Of a stretch of DNA of 64,000 nucleotides, positions 51,751 through 61,316 are shown one piece after another; within the stretch, counting starts at the first letter, position 1; the number at the start of each line of letters is the position of its first letter. A program made the position numbers and the translations under genes. Source of the stretch: Palsa-892 sp963751615 (GTDB lineage: Bacteria; Pseudomonadota; Alphaproteobacteria; Rhizobiales; Xanthobacteraceae); assembly GCA_963751615.1 (NCBI GenBank), contig CAVVVG010000005.1, positions 1,612,001-1,676,000 on the forward strand, read 5' to 3'. Below the pieces are notes generated by a model, which ran no database searches, was not told the DNA's origin, and was given only the letters and a program-made list of their open reading frames with translations.

Positions 51751-54483
51751 ATGCCTGATGGCAGATCAGCGCCAAGACTTCTGACGATCGACCCTTGCCT
51801 GAGGCACTGCTCAAGGCGGCCCGGCGAGAAGAGGGTCACCTAGGCACGCTAAAGATCTTTGTCGGTGCGGCACCCGGGGTCGGCAAGACCTACGAAATGC
51901 TGCAACAGGGCCAGGCCAGAAAGAAGGACGGTTACGATATTATCGTCGGCGTCGTCGAAACCCACGGACGGAAAGAAACCGAAGCGCTGCTGGGCGGCCT
52001 CGAGGTCATTCCCCGCCGACGTCTTGAATACAAAGGCCAGTGGCTTGAAGAAATGGATCTTGACGCGATCATCGCCCGTCGACCGCAATTTGTTCTTGTC
52101 GATGAGCTTGCGCACACCAATGCGCCCGGCAGTCGGCACCCAAAACGCTATCTGGACGTAGACGAATTATTGAATCACGGCATTAGCGTTTATTCCACGG
52201 TCAACATTCAGCATATCGAAAGTCTGAACGACGTGGTCGCACAAATTACGCACGTTCGTGTTCGCGAAACTGTTCCAGATTCCTTATTTGACCGGGCTGA
52301 CGCGATCGAGCTTGTCGATTTGACGCCAGACGACTTGATCCAGCGACTTAAGGAAGGGAAGGTGTACGTTCCCCAACAGGCCGAGCGTGCGCTAGAGCAC
52401 TATTTTTCGCCGAGCAACCTGACGGCATTGCGCGAGCTTGCCTTACGGCGCACTGCCGAGCGGGTAGATGAGCAACTGCTCACGGAAATGCAGGCCCACG
52501 CGATCACGGGTCCTTGGGCTGCGGGTGAGCGCTTACTTGTCTGTGTCAGTGAGGATCTGGGTGCGGCAGGTCTCGTACGGTACACCAAACGGTTATCAGA
52601 TCGTTTGCATGGACGATGGATCGCGCTCCACATTGAGAATCGACGCAGTTTGCAACTGAGTGAGGAGCAGCGTGATAGAATTGCCGACACACTGCGTCTC
52701 GCCGAGGCGTTGGGAGGCGAAGCAATCACGATTCCAGGCGGACACCGACGAATTGCCGACGATGTCGTCGGCTATGCGCGCTCAAACAACGTCACCCAAG
52801 TCGTTGTCGGAAAAACAAACCGATCGAGGTGGTTTGAAATACTTCACGGTTCCGTCGTGCACGATCTTGTACGTCGATCCGGCAACATCTGTGTCCATGT
52901 AATTGCGGGCGATGACATTATCGGAGATTCAATCCCGAAGAAGACAGTAAAAACGACGAAAAAGACGGAACCGTTCGATCCGCGCCCCTATGTGATCGCA
53001 TTGATTGCAGTCGCAATGGCTCTCGGCGTCAGTGAAGGTCTCCAACCTTGGTTTGGAATAACAAATGTCGATCTTGTATTTCTCACCGCGATCGTCGGAA
53101 TTGCGGCGCGCTATGGGCTGCTGCCGTCGCTTTTTGCTAGTGTCACAGCATCGCTTTGCTACAACTTCTTCTTTCTGCCGCCGATCTATACGTTCACTAT
53201 TACTGATCCGACCAATGTTGGCGGCATTCTTTTTTTTCATTGTGATGGCCATCGTTGTATCCAACGTGGCGGCGCGGGTGCGCACGCAGGCCATTATGGC
53301 CGTGGGCCGCGCGCGTGCCACTGAGTCGCTTTACGCGTTTAGCCGCAAGTTGGCAGGCGTTGGCGCCCTCGATGATGTTCTTTGGGCCACAGCTTATCAG
53401 ACAGCGCTGATGCTGAAGGTCAGAGTCGTGCTGCTACTGCCGGAGAACGATTCGATTGCTGTGAAAGCTGGCTACCCGCCGGAAGATTTTCTCGACGATG
53501 CCGATCTCGCCGCCGCAAAGTGGGCCTGGGAGAACGATCGTTCTGCTGGACGAGGATCGGATACGCTTCCAGGTGCGAAACGTCTATTCCTGCCCATTCG
53601 CACTGGACGTGGCGCAATCGGCGTTGTTGGGATAGATAGCGACAAACCCGGTCCACTTTTCACTCCCGATCAACGCCGATTGCTTGATGCCTTGATGGAT
53701 CAGGCAGCGCTCGCGATCGAGCGCGTGTATCTGGTCGAGGATATGGATCAAGTCAAACGTTCCGTCGAAACTGATCGCCTCCGGTCCGCGCTGCTCACGT
53801 CAATCTCCCATGACCTCAAGACCCCTCTTGCCGCAGTCCTCGGGGCAGCCGGAACATTGCGAGACCTTTCAAAAAAACTGAGTGATGAAGAAAAAGTCGA
53901 GCTTTTGGTGACGATTATCGACGAGTCCGAACGGCTCAACCAATTCATCGCCAACCTTCTCGACATGACAAAGCTTGAGTCTGGCGCTGTGGTGCCGAAT
54001 GCTACGCTGCAGGATATTAGCGAAATCGTCGGTAGTGCGCTTCGGCGAGCAAGCAAGATTTTGGTTCAACATCGCGTCGAACTGGAAATCTCCCGCGATT
54101 TGCCAGTGCTGGAACTCGACGCGGTTCTGTTCGAGCAAGTGCTGTTCAATCTTCTAGATAACGCGGCAAAGTATGCTCCTGCGGGTACGACGATCCGCAT
54201 CAAGGCTTGGAAAGACAAACACTCAGTTTACCTGGAGATTCTGGACGAGGGTGGGGGCATTCCAGCCGATGACCTGGAGCATGTATTCGACAAGTTCTAC
54301 CGGACACGGAAGGGGGATCATGTACGGGCAGGCACCGGGCTCGGGCTTGCGATTTCACGCGGTTTTGTCGAAGCCATGCACGGGACAATTACCGCTGCTA
54401 ACCGCACGGATCGCACTGGGGCTGTGTTCACAATCAAGCTCCCAGTTCCGTTGGAAACGACACAGCTGGATACTGCCGCATGA
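51751..54483 (+). pseudogene. kdpD: Potassium sensor kinase KdpD, frameshifted
   Basis: Reads as a full KdpD of about 900 residues in two frames. Part one, from about 51795, has Walker A GAAPGVGKT, Walker B DELAHTNAPGSRHPKRYLDV, a universal-stress-like domain and the first helices. At eight T residues (53230-53237) the frame moves by +1; seven would restore FFIVMAIVVSNVAARVR. The rest has GAF, the H-box SISHDLKTPLAAVLG and an HATPase domain (NLLDNAAKYAP). The start is also unclear: ATG 51751 would need one more base near 51797, while TTG 51795 has no ribosome site. Confidence 0.85.
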
Positions 54484-55169
54484 GTGCTGCGCCATTGCGC
54501 GTTCTCGTTATCGACGACGAGCCACCCATTCGCAAGCTTCTGCGCATGGGTTTGAGCACCCAAGGCTACGAGATCTTGGAAGCGCACAACGGGAAGATTG
54601 CTCTTGAATTGCTAGCTCAAAAGCCAGGTTTGATCATTCTCGATCTCGGACTTCCCGACATTCAGGGTCTGGAGCTACTCAGAATGATCCGCGCCCGAAG
54701 TGAGGCGGTTCCGATCGTAGTGCTTTCTAGTCGCGACGACGAAGTCGGCAAGGTGCAAGCTCTTGATCTTGGTGCCGATGATTACGTAACCAAACCATTT
54801 GGAATGGACGAGCTTCTCGCAAGAATGCGAGCAGCGTTGCGCCACCAGCTCCAAGTTCATGGCGAACGTCCCATTTTTCGGCTTGGCGACTTGTCTGTCG
54901 ATCTCGTGCGCCGCATCGTCAAATTAGGTGATAGAGAGGTGAAGCTTTCTCCGAAGGAGTACGAACTTCTACGTGTGCTGGTGCAACACGCCGGTAAAGT
55001 TCTCACCCATAAGTTCTTGCTCGGAGAATTGTGGAATGATCTAACCGATGCCCAGTATCTGCGAGTATATGTGCGACAGCTCAGACAAAAGATTGAAGTC
55101 GACCCCGAACGACCGCAGTACGTTCTCACGGAGACGGGGATCGGTTATCGGTTGCGTGCTCCTGACTGA
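54480..55169 (+). CDS. kdpE: Response regulator KdpE
   Basis: 229 residues, OmpR class. Acidic residues VIDDEPPIRKLL, the phosphorylated aspartate in LIILDLGLPD near residue 60 and the lysine in YVTKPFGMDELLAR near residue 107; a winged helix (LSPKEYELLRVLVQHAGKVL) ends the protein. It should activate kdp transcription on signal from KdpD. The ATG overlaps the kdpD stop. Intact. Confidence 0.95.
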   Translation: MSAAPLRVLVIDDEPPIRKLLRMGLSTQGYEILEAHNGKIALELLAQKPGLIILDLGLPDIQGLELLRMIRARSEAVPIVVLSSRDDEVGKVQALDLGADDYVTKPFGMDELLARMRAALRHQLQVHGERPIFRLGDLSVDLVRRIVKLGDREVKLSPKEYELLRVLVQHAGKVLTHKFLLGELWNDLTDAQYLRVYVRQLRQKIEVDPERPQYVLTETGIGYRLRAPD

Positions 55170-55233
55170 AAAAATCTGAATAACATCGACTCAACGCGAG
55201 TACTCTCTGCATTACAATGCCTTTGGATCCGTT

Positions 55234-55677
55234 ATGAAGATTTCCGATTTCCTTTCGCCGACCGACGTCATGGTCGATGTTCGCGCTTCGGACAAGCGTC
55301 AGCTTTTGCGGGAACTAGCTGAGAAGGCCGCGTCAGCTCTGAACTTATCTGCCGACCATATTTTCTCCGAGCTCCTAAAGCGCGAGGAACTCGGATCTAC
55401 GGGAATGGGGCGCGGTGTCGCCATTCCACATGCGAGAATTCGGACGGTGAAGAAACCCTTTGGGATCATGGTAAGGCTAAAGCCGTCAATCGAATTTAAT
55501 GCAATTGATAGCCAACCAGTGGACCTTGTTTTTGTCCTTTTGCTGCCCACCGATGCTAAAGACGAGCAACTTGGCGCACTTGCCTCCGTGGCGCGGACGC
55601 TACGAACATCACATGCCACTGCACGAATGCGACAAGTGAAAACGCCGACCGAACTATTCTCGGCGATCTCTGCGTAA
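55234..55677 (+). CDS. PTS EIIA-Ntr (PtsN-like) protein, copy 2
   Basis: 147 residues; the histidine is in GVAIPHARIR near residue 66, after LLKREELGST. It lies 64 bases after kdpE on the same strand. In E. coli, dephosphorylated EIIA-Ntr binds KdpD and raises its kinase activity, so a dedicated copy beside kdpDE may serve the same purpose. Roughly half its residues match copy 1 at 39973-40440. Confidence 0.9.
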   Translation: MKISDFLSPTDVMVDVRASDKRQLLRELAEKAASALNLSADHIFSELLKREELGSTGMGRGVAIPHARIRTVKKPFGIMVRLKPSIEFNAIDSQPVDLVFVLLLPTDAKDEQLGALASVARTLRTSHATARMRQVKTPTELFSAISA

Positions 55678-55721
55678 GATCAATTATCATTTTGTTTGTT
55701 GGGATTGAGATTGGCTCTCGT

Positions 55722-56153
55722 CTAAGCCGTCATAATATAATTGCGAAGCGCCGAACTCTCGCGTTCCATTTCCACTAGCCGGTGCTTCACCACGTCGCCA
55801 ATAGAGATTATGCCGGCGAGTTTATCGTTTTCAATTACCGGCATATGACGAAAGCGTCTCGCGGTCATTCGGCCCATCAGCTCTGCCATGGTGTCGCTCG
55901 TTCCGCACGTGACGACTTCGCGAGTCATGACGCTATCCACTGTGGCATGAAGCGCGGTGGCGCCGCCTTTTGAAACAGCTTTCACAATATCGCGCTCGGA
56001 AAGAATGCCGGTCACACAACGCTCGGCACCCGTTACAACGAGTGCACCGATTTTTTTCTCTGCTAATAAATGGGCGGCTTCACTGAGTGTTTTATCCGGC
56101 GTGATAGTGGTGACGTCACGGCCCTTTGTATCAAGGATTTCACGCACGATCAT
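55722..56153 (-). CDS. CBS-domain pair protein
   Basis: 143 residues from ATG 56153, with GGAGGT upstream; the frame stays open to 56246. Two CBS motifs (ERCVTGILSERDIVKAV near residue 50 and DKLAGIISIGDVVKHRL near residue 112) form one Bateman module, which usually binds adenine nucleotides. Stand-alone proteins of this kind are common near stress and low-oxygen genes in Bradyrhizobium relatives. Its target is unknown. Confidence 0.9.
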   Translation of the reverse strand: MIVREILDTKGRDVTTITPDKTLSEAAHLLAEKKIGALVVTGAERCVTGILSERDIVKAVSKGGATALHATVDSVMTREVVTCGTSDTMAELMGRMTARRFRHMPVIENDKLAGIISIGDVVKHRLVEMERESSALRNYIMTA

Positions 56154-56482
56154 AGGGGCGACCTCCATTCCGAGTCCCCAACCCAACAAATGATCCTCCT
56201 CTTCCCCGGTGGGAGCAAGAGGCACGCCTGACATTGTGCACGGCACCGGATCGAAGAATCGAAACGCGTATCGTCGGCGTCAATACGGTTTCGACGCGAT
56301 CATACTATTCACCGTCCCGGCGGCGCAGTTACTTGACCGAGCAATGCCCACGCTCGACGCTGGATAAGGGGTTAGTGCGGGCTTCGTGATGGATTTCTCC
56401 GGACTCAACGGATTCTAAATCCGACATACTTTCTTTTCAGTACAAATCTGTGCCGGGGCAACATCGGCACACAGGTCGTCCC
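56154..56482. other. Intergenic region without recognisable content
   Basis: About 330 bases between the CBS gene and the GIY-YIG remnant. I see no gene, tRNA, strong hairpin or FNR-type box; it may hold the promoter of the reverse-strand CBS gene. Confidence 0.4.
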
Positions 56483-56755
56483 ATGGATCAGAAATTCGCC
56501 ACGCTGGTCGAGACGCTAGGGCCAAAACTCAAATGCCTGCTCACTATGCCGCCACTCGAATGCGGCGCGCTGCCTCGCGACATGCCGAAATCCGGCGTGT
56601 ACTTAATTCACAGAGAAGGCCGGCATCTATACGTCGGCCGCTCCAATAGGTTGCGGCCGGACGCCGCGATTTGGCTTCCGCGTACTCCAGCAGACTGCTA
56701 TCGTTCACGCCGGTCCTTGGTCGTCCAGAGAATGTCGATTAGATGTTACTTTTGA
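56483..56755 (+). pseudogene. GIY-YIG nuclease fragment
   Basis: The first 55 or so residues (MDQKFATLVETLGPKLKCLL, then KSGVYLIHREGRHLYVGRSN) carry the GVYLI and YVGRS halves of the GIY-YIG fold. After about 56657 the frame loses resemblance and the catalytic arginine and glutamate regions are absent. It looks like a gene whose 3' part was replaced by sequence ending in ctaB, which begins at 56743 inside this frame. Confidence 0.6.
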
Positions 56756-57693
56756 GCCGTGGCGTGAAGGTTCGGACGGCTGCGGGCTGCGCGCAACCGA
56801 GCATCGCCGGCGTTGGCGACTACCTCGCGCTAATGAAGCTGCGGGTGATGTCGCTCGTGGTTTTCACCGCGCTGGTCGCCATGCTGATCGCGCCAGGGCA
56901 TTTGCATCCGGTCATCGCCTTCGCGTCGCTCCTGTGCGTCGCCATTGGCGCCGGCGCGGCCGGCGCGCTCAACATGTGGTACGACGCCGATATCGACGCG
57001 CTGATGCGACGCACCGCGCGCCGGCCGATCCCCGCCGGCCATATCGCGCCCGGCGACGCACTCGCGTTCGGCATGACATTGGCGGTCGGCTCGATCGCCG
57101 TGCTCGGCCTCGTTGCCAATTGGGTCGCGGCTGGGCTGCTCGCCTTCACCATTTTCTTCTACGTCGGGATCTACACGATGTGGCTCAAGCGCACGACGCC
57201 GCAAAACATCGTGATCGGCGGCGCGGCTGGCGCTTTCCCGCCGATCATTGGCTGGGCGGCGGCGACCGGCACTGTCGGGATCGAGCCGATCCTCCTGTTC
57301 CTCACCATATTCTTCTGGACGCCGCCGCATTTCTGGGCGCTGGCGCTCTGCCGCACCGAAGATTACGCGCGCGCCGGCGTGCCAATGCTGCCCGTCGTCG
57401 CCGGCCGTGATGTGACGCGCCGGCAGATCCTGATCTATGCGCTGGTGCTGGCGCCAATCGGCGCGGCGCCATGGCTCTGCGGCTACGCGGGATCGATCTT
57501 CGGCGCCACGTCAATCGTGCTCGGTGCGATCATGATTGCGCTCGCCTGGGGATTGCTGCGGGCCGACAATTTTTGCTGCAACGCGGCCGCCAAACGTCTA
57601 TTCGCCTACTCTATCCTCTATCTTTTCATGCTGTTCGCCGCGCTCCTAATCGACCGTGCGATCGGCATGCTGAGCGGCCAATGGCCGGCGTGA
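56743..57693 (+). CDS. ctaB: Heme O synthase (protoheme IX farnesyltransferase)
   Basis: 316 residues, a UbiA-type prenyltransferase with about nine helices. The first aspartate motif is NMWYDADIDALMRRT near residue 83 and the second region is EDYARAGVPMLP near 206. It farnesylates heme B to heme O, precursor of heme A in aa3 oxidases. By eye its G+C is clearly higher than that of the genes around it. It lies 200 bases before a cox cluster that would need its product. Confidence 0.93.
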   Translation: MLLLSRGVKVRTAAGCAQPSIAGVGDYLALMKLRVMSLVVFTALVAMLIAPGHLHPVIAFASLLCVAIGAGAAGALNMWYDADIDALMRRTARRPIPAGHIAPGDALAFGMTLAVGSIAVLGLVANWVAAGLLAFTIFFYVGIYTMWLKRTTPQNIVIGGAAGAFPPIIGWAAATGTVGIEPILLFLTIFFWTPPHFWALALCRTEDYARAGVPMLPVVAGRDVTRRQILIYALVLAPIGAAPWLCGYAGSIFGATSIVLGAIMIALAWGLLRADNFCCNAAAKRLFAYSILYLFMLFAALLIDRAIGMLSGQWPA

Positions 57694-57760
57694 GCGGCAA
57701 GATCTTCTACAGTTTGAAAGAAGCACAGATTGTCGTCGCCAAATTCGACCGCGAATTCGC
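57694..57760 (+). mobile_element. Transposase fragment, IS3-type
   Basis: Right after the ctaB stop one frame reads GKIFYSLKEAQIVVAKF, close to the FYSLKEAQIVIEAWRRHYN stretch near the end of IS3-group OrfB transposases. The rest of the element is absent. To about 57830 the sequence shows nothing else known. Too short to classify further. Confidence 0.45.
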
Positions 57761-57896
57761 GGGGTCACCCCCACACCCATTCCGACAGCGGCACCGTGCG
57801 CTACGAAGCGACCAGGACGCTACGATATGACTTCCGCGTGCCCCCCGGGTAGAGTGTTATCGTTGACGCTGATTTCTGGTCAGCTAATGTAGGCGT

Positions 57897-58715
57897 ATGC
57901 CTACAGCGATCATCCTGGTTTTAGTAGCACTCGGCTCAGTATTGTTTCACATTTTGAGCCCGTGGTGGTGGACGCCGATTGCCTCAAACTGGGGTTACAT
58001 CGACAACACGATCAGCGTCACGTTCTGGATCACTGGGTTCGTTTTCACCGCCGTCATCTTGTTTATGGCCTATTGCGTATTCCGCTTCCGTCACAAGAAG
58101 GGAAGACGGGCGACATACGATCCGGAGAACAAGAAGCTCGAGTGGTGGCTCACGATCGTGACCGCGGTAGGCGTCGGGGCTCTGTTGGCTCCCGGCTTGT
58201 TTGTGTGGAACCAATTCGTCACAGTCCCGGAAGGGGCGTCTGTAGTCGAGGTTATCGGCCAGCAGTGGTCGTGGAGCTTCCGCCTTCCAGGGGAAGACGG
58301 CCGGCTAGGCACGACCGATACCCGCAATGTCAGTTCTGACAACCCTTTGGGCTTGAATCCAAACGATCGCGATGCGCAAGACGATGTCGTAATCGAACGC
58401 GATGACTTACACCTGCCGCTTGGTAAGCCAGTCAAGCTATTGCTGCGTTCGATAGACGTCATCCACAGCTTCTATGTGGCGGAGTTTCGTACCAAAATGG
58501 ACATGGTGCCAGGCATGGTTTCCTATGTCTGGTTAATCCCCACCAAACCCGGGACCTTCGAGATACTCTGCGCTGAGCTATGTGGTGTTGCGCACTACAA
58601 TATGCGTGGCAATATCGTAGTTGAGGAGGAGAGCGAATATAAGGTGTGGCTACAAAAACAGAAGACGTTCGCACAATTGTCGGCTCGCGCCAGACAAGCG
58701 AAGGGGACGCAGTAG
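57897..58715 (+). CDS. coxM: Cytochrome c oxidase subunit II (CoxM-like)
   Basis: 272 residues: two N-terminal helices (about 1-20 and 42-62) and a cupredoxin domain carrying the CuA site, CAELCGVAHYNM near residue 230, with the upstream histidine in DVIHSFYV near 193. QQWSWSF near 126 is the electron-entry aromatic patch. There is no fused cytochrome c. The gene order II-I-III-III-IV and the neighbours resemble the coxMNOP operon of Bradyrhizobium. Confidence 0.93.
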   Translation: MPTAIILVLVALGSVLFHILSPWWWTPIASNWGYIDNTISVTFWITGFVFTAVILFMAYCVFRFRHKKGRRATYDPENKKLEWWLTIVTAVGVGALLAPGLFVWNQFVTVPEGASVVEVIGQQWSWSFRLPGEDGRLGTTDTRNVSSDNPLGLNPNDRDAQDDVVIERDDLHLPLGKPVKLLLRSIDVIHSFYVAEFRTKMDMVPGMVSYVWLIPTKPGTFEILCAELCGVAHYNMRGNIVVEEESEYKVWLQKQKTFAQLSARARQAKGTQ

Positions 58716-58813
58716 ACCTGGCTTTGAGCCACGGGGCGGCACGGGGGAAGAAAAGATTTGTACGATGAGACTCAAAGTCGTCGAGCCTCATCGCAAAGAG
58801 CGAGGACATTCCA

Positions 58814-60574
58814 ATGGTCGATATTACGGCAGGCCCAGCCGGAGTCATCCAACCGGCCGAAGTTAAGGACGTCGAACTCTATCATCCGAAGAGCTGGGTG
58901 ACGAAGTACGTCTTTTCGCAGGACGCGAAAATTATCGCCATTCAGTATTCGGTCACTGCGCTGTCGATTGGATTGGTGGCGCTGGTGTTGTCGTGGGTGA
59001 TACGGCTGCAACTGGCCTTCCCGAGCATTTTTTCCGGCATCGGCCCCGGAGAATACCTCCAAATCATCACCTTGCACGGCATGATCATGGTGATCTACCT
59101 GCTCACCGCGCTGTTCCTGGGGGGCTTCGGAAACTACCTGATCCCACTGATGGTGGGCGCCCGGGACATGGTTTTTCCCTACGTGAACATGCTGAGCTAC
59201 TGGGTCTATCTGCTCGCGGTGCTGGTCCTGGTGGTGAGCTTCTTCATGCCGGGAGGCCCAACGGGTGCCGGCTGGACCCTGTATCCGCCCCAAGCAATCC
59301 TCTCCGGTACCCCAGGGCACCAATGGGGCATCATTCTGATGCTCGCCTCCCTGGCGCTGTTCATCATCGGCTTCACCATGGGCGGATTGAACTATGTGGT
59401 GACGGTGCTTCAGGCGCGCACACGGGGAATGACGATGATGCGCCTGCCCCTAACGGTATGGGGCATCCTCACGGCTACCGTTCTGGCGTTGCTAGCGTTC
59501 CCCGCCTTGTTCGTCGGCGCCGTGATGATGCTGTTCGACAGGGCCCTGGGGACCAGCTTTTTCATGGCGACCACTATCGACCAGGGACAACTCTTGAACT
59601 ACCGCGACGGCAGCCCGCTATTGTTCCAGCACCTGTTCTGGTTCTTCGGCCATCCCGAGGTCTACATCGTCGCCGTGCCGGCCTTCGGGATCGTCTCCGA
59701 CCTGATCAGCGTCCATGCGAGAAAAAACATCTTCGGTTATCGCATGATGGTGTGGGCGATCGTCGCCATTGGCGCCCTCAGCTTCTGCGTATGGGCGCAC
59801 CACATGTATGTAAGCGGGATGAACCCGTATTTTGGGTTCTTCTTTGCCACCACCACGCTCATCATTGCCATCCCAACCGCCATCAAGGTCTACAACTGGG
59901 TGCTCACTTTGTGGCGCGGCGACATTCACCTCACGATCCCGATGTTGTTCTCCCTCAGCTTCATCGTTACGTTTGTGAACGGGGGACTCACGGGCCTGTT
60001 TCTCGGCAACGTGGTCGTAGACGTTCCGCTGTCCGACACCATGTTTGTCGTCGCTCACTTTCACATGGTGATGGGTATGGCACCCATTTTCGTAATTTTC
60101 GGTGCGATCTACCATTGGTACCCGTTAATGACCGGACGAATGCTGAACGAGATACTCGGCAAGTTTCACTTCTGGGTCACGTTCCTCGGGGCCTATGCGA
60201 TTTACTTCCCCATGCACTATCTGGGCCTGCTGGGTGTGCCGCGCCGGTATTTCGAGATGGGCGACACGGCTTTCATTCCGCAATCGGCCCATACGCTGAA
60301 TGAATTTATCACCGCGGCGGCACTGATCGTGGGCTTTGCCCAGATGGTGTTCCTATTCAACCTGATCTGGAGCCTGTTCAAAGGCAAGCTGGCCGGTCGC
60401 AATCCTTGGCGAGCCACCACGCTGGAGTGGCAAACTCCCGAAATCCCGCCGGGGCACGGCAACTGGGGCAAGGAGTTACCCGTGGTCTATCGCTGGGCTT
60501 ACGCTTACAGTGTGCCAGGTGCCAAGCAGGATTTCGTGCCGCAGAACCAACCTGTAGCCGCGCGAGCCACTTAA
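58814..60574 (+). CDS. coxN: Cytochrome c oxidase subunit I (CoxN-like)
   Basis: 586 residues with about 12 helices. The binuclear-centre signature GHPEVYIVAVPAFG near residue 277 has the cross-linked histidine-tyrosine pair and the D-channel glutamate of A-type oxidases. The D-channel entry GNYLIPLMVGARDM lies near residue 107 and the heme ligands are in VVAHFHMVMGMAP near 413. It reduces oxygen to water and pumps protons. The first heme-a ligand is in ITLHGMIMVIY near 92. Confidence 0.95.
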   Translation: MVDITAGPAGVIQPAEVKDVELYHPKSWVTKYVFSQDAKIIAIQYSVTALSIGLVALVLSWVIRLQLAFPSIFSGIGPGEYLQIITLHGMIMVIYLLTALFLGGFGNYLIPLMVGARDMVFPYVNMLSYWVYLLAVLVLVVSFFMPGGPTGAGWTLYPPQAILSGTPGHQWGIILMLASLALFIIGFTMGGLNYVVTVLQARTRGMTMMRLPLTVWGILTATVLALLAFPALFVGAVMMLFDRALGTSFFMATTIDQGQLLNYRDGSPLLFQHLFWFFGHPEVYIVAVPAFGIVSDLISVHARKNIFGYRMMVWAIVAIGALSFCVWAHHMYVSGMNPYFGFFFATTTLIIAIPTAIKVYNWVLTLWRGDIHLTIPMLFSLSFIVTFVNGGLTGLFLGNVVVDVPLSDTMFVVAHFHMVMGMAPIFVIFGAIYHWYPLMTGRMLNEILGKFHFWVTFLGAYAIYFPMHYLGLLGVPRRYFEMGDTAFIPQSAHTLNEFITAAALIVGFAQMVFLFNLIWSLFKGKLAGRNPWRATTLEWQTPEIPPGHGNWGKELPVVYRWAYAYSVPGAKQDFVPQNQPVAARAT

Positions 60575-60586
60575 GGAAATCGGGTC

Positions 60587-61300
60587 GTGAGCATCACACT
60601 AATATTCCTGGCTGTGATCGCAGCCATCATAACTTGGTGGTTATCGCAGCAGAGGCTGGCCGCCAAACCCTGGTTGGAGGAAGGCCCGATCGGCGACTTC
60701 CCCGGCACAGGCGCATCGTCCTTGCCTGCAGCGAAGATCGGATTGGGGGTGTTCCTCGCCGTCGCCGGTTCGCTATTTGCGCTCTTCATCAGCGCCTACT
60801 TTATGCGAGAGCACCTGGCGGCGGACTGGAGGTCAGTGCCCGTGCCGAATCTGTTGTGGCTCAACACGGGCATGCTGATCTTGAGCAGTGTCGCGATGCA
60901 ATTGGCACAAGTTGCTGCACGCCGGGGAGAGATGAACGGTGTGAGAGTCGGCCTGCTTGCGGGAGGCCTCTCAGCCGTTGTTTTCCTGTTTGGGCAGCTC
61001 TTGGCGTGGCAACAGCTCAACGCCGCAGGTCATTTCCTGGCGAGCAACCCGGCCGACGCATTCTTTTACCTGCTCACCGGGGTGCACGGGCTGCACGTGT
61101 TGGGCGGCCTCGTGGCCTTAGGCAGGACTGCCGAAAAGGTGTGGCGAGGTTTTGAACTGGACCAAGTGCGCTCGAGCGTGGAGTTGTGCGCCATCTACTG
61201 GCACTTTCTGCTTTTGGTCTGGCTGGTTTTACTCGGTGTGCTGACGCTGACGCTCTGGTTCGACGACTTTGCCGTCTTCTGTCGCCAGTTTTTTACCTAG
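60587..61300 (+). CDS. coxO: Cytochrome c oxidase subunit III, first copy (CoxO-like)
   Basis: 237 residues, seven or so helices, with the family motifs FYLLTGVHGLHVLGGL near residue 165 and IYWHFLLLVWLVLLGVL near 205. It starts with GTG, 12 bases after coxN. Subunit III supports proton uptake and enzyme stability. It differs clearly from the second subunit III that follows. Confidence 0.9.
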   Translation: MSITLIFLAVIAAIITWWLSQQRLAAKPWLEEGPIGDFPGTGASSLPAAKIGLGVFLAVAGSLFALFISAYFMREHLAADWRSVPVPNLLWLNTGMLILSSVAMQLAQVAARRGEMNGVRVGLLAGGLSAVVFLFGQLLAWQQLNAAGHFLASNPADAFFYLLTGVHGLHVLGGLVALGRTAEKVWRGFELDQVRSSVELCAIYWHFLLLVWLVLLGVLTLTLWFDDFAVFCRQFFT

Positions 61301-61316
61301 AAAGGACTAAGAGCAG

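Noticed and set aside
53225..53245. Programmed frameshifting in kdpD
   Set aside because: A +1 change would be needed, and a T8 tract is not a classical +1 site. A base-count change in the homopolymer is simpler.
57471..57830. 119-codon frame over the end of ctaB and beyond
   Set aside because: Its first two thirds are a shadow of ctaB in another frame. Only the SLKEAQ stretch is meaningful, and it is reported as a transposase fragment.
57838..57896. FNR-type box before the cox cluster
   Set aside because: TTGACGCTGATTTC matches only one half-site; too weak to call.
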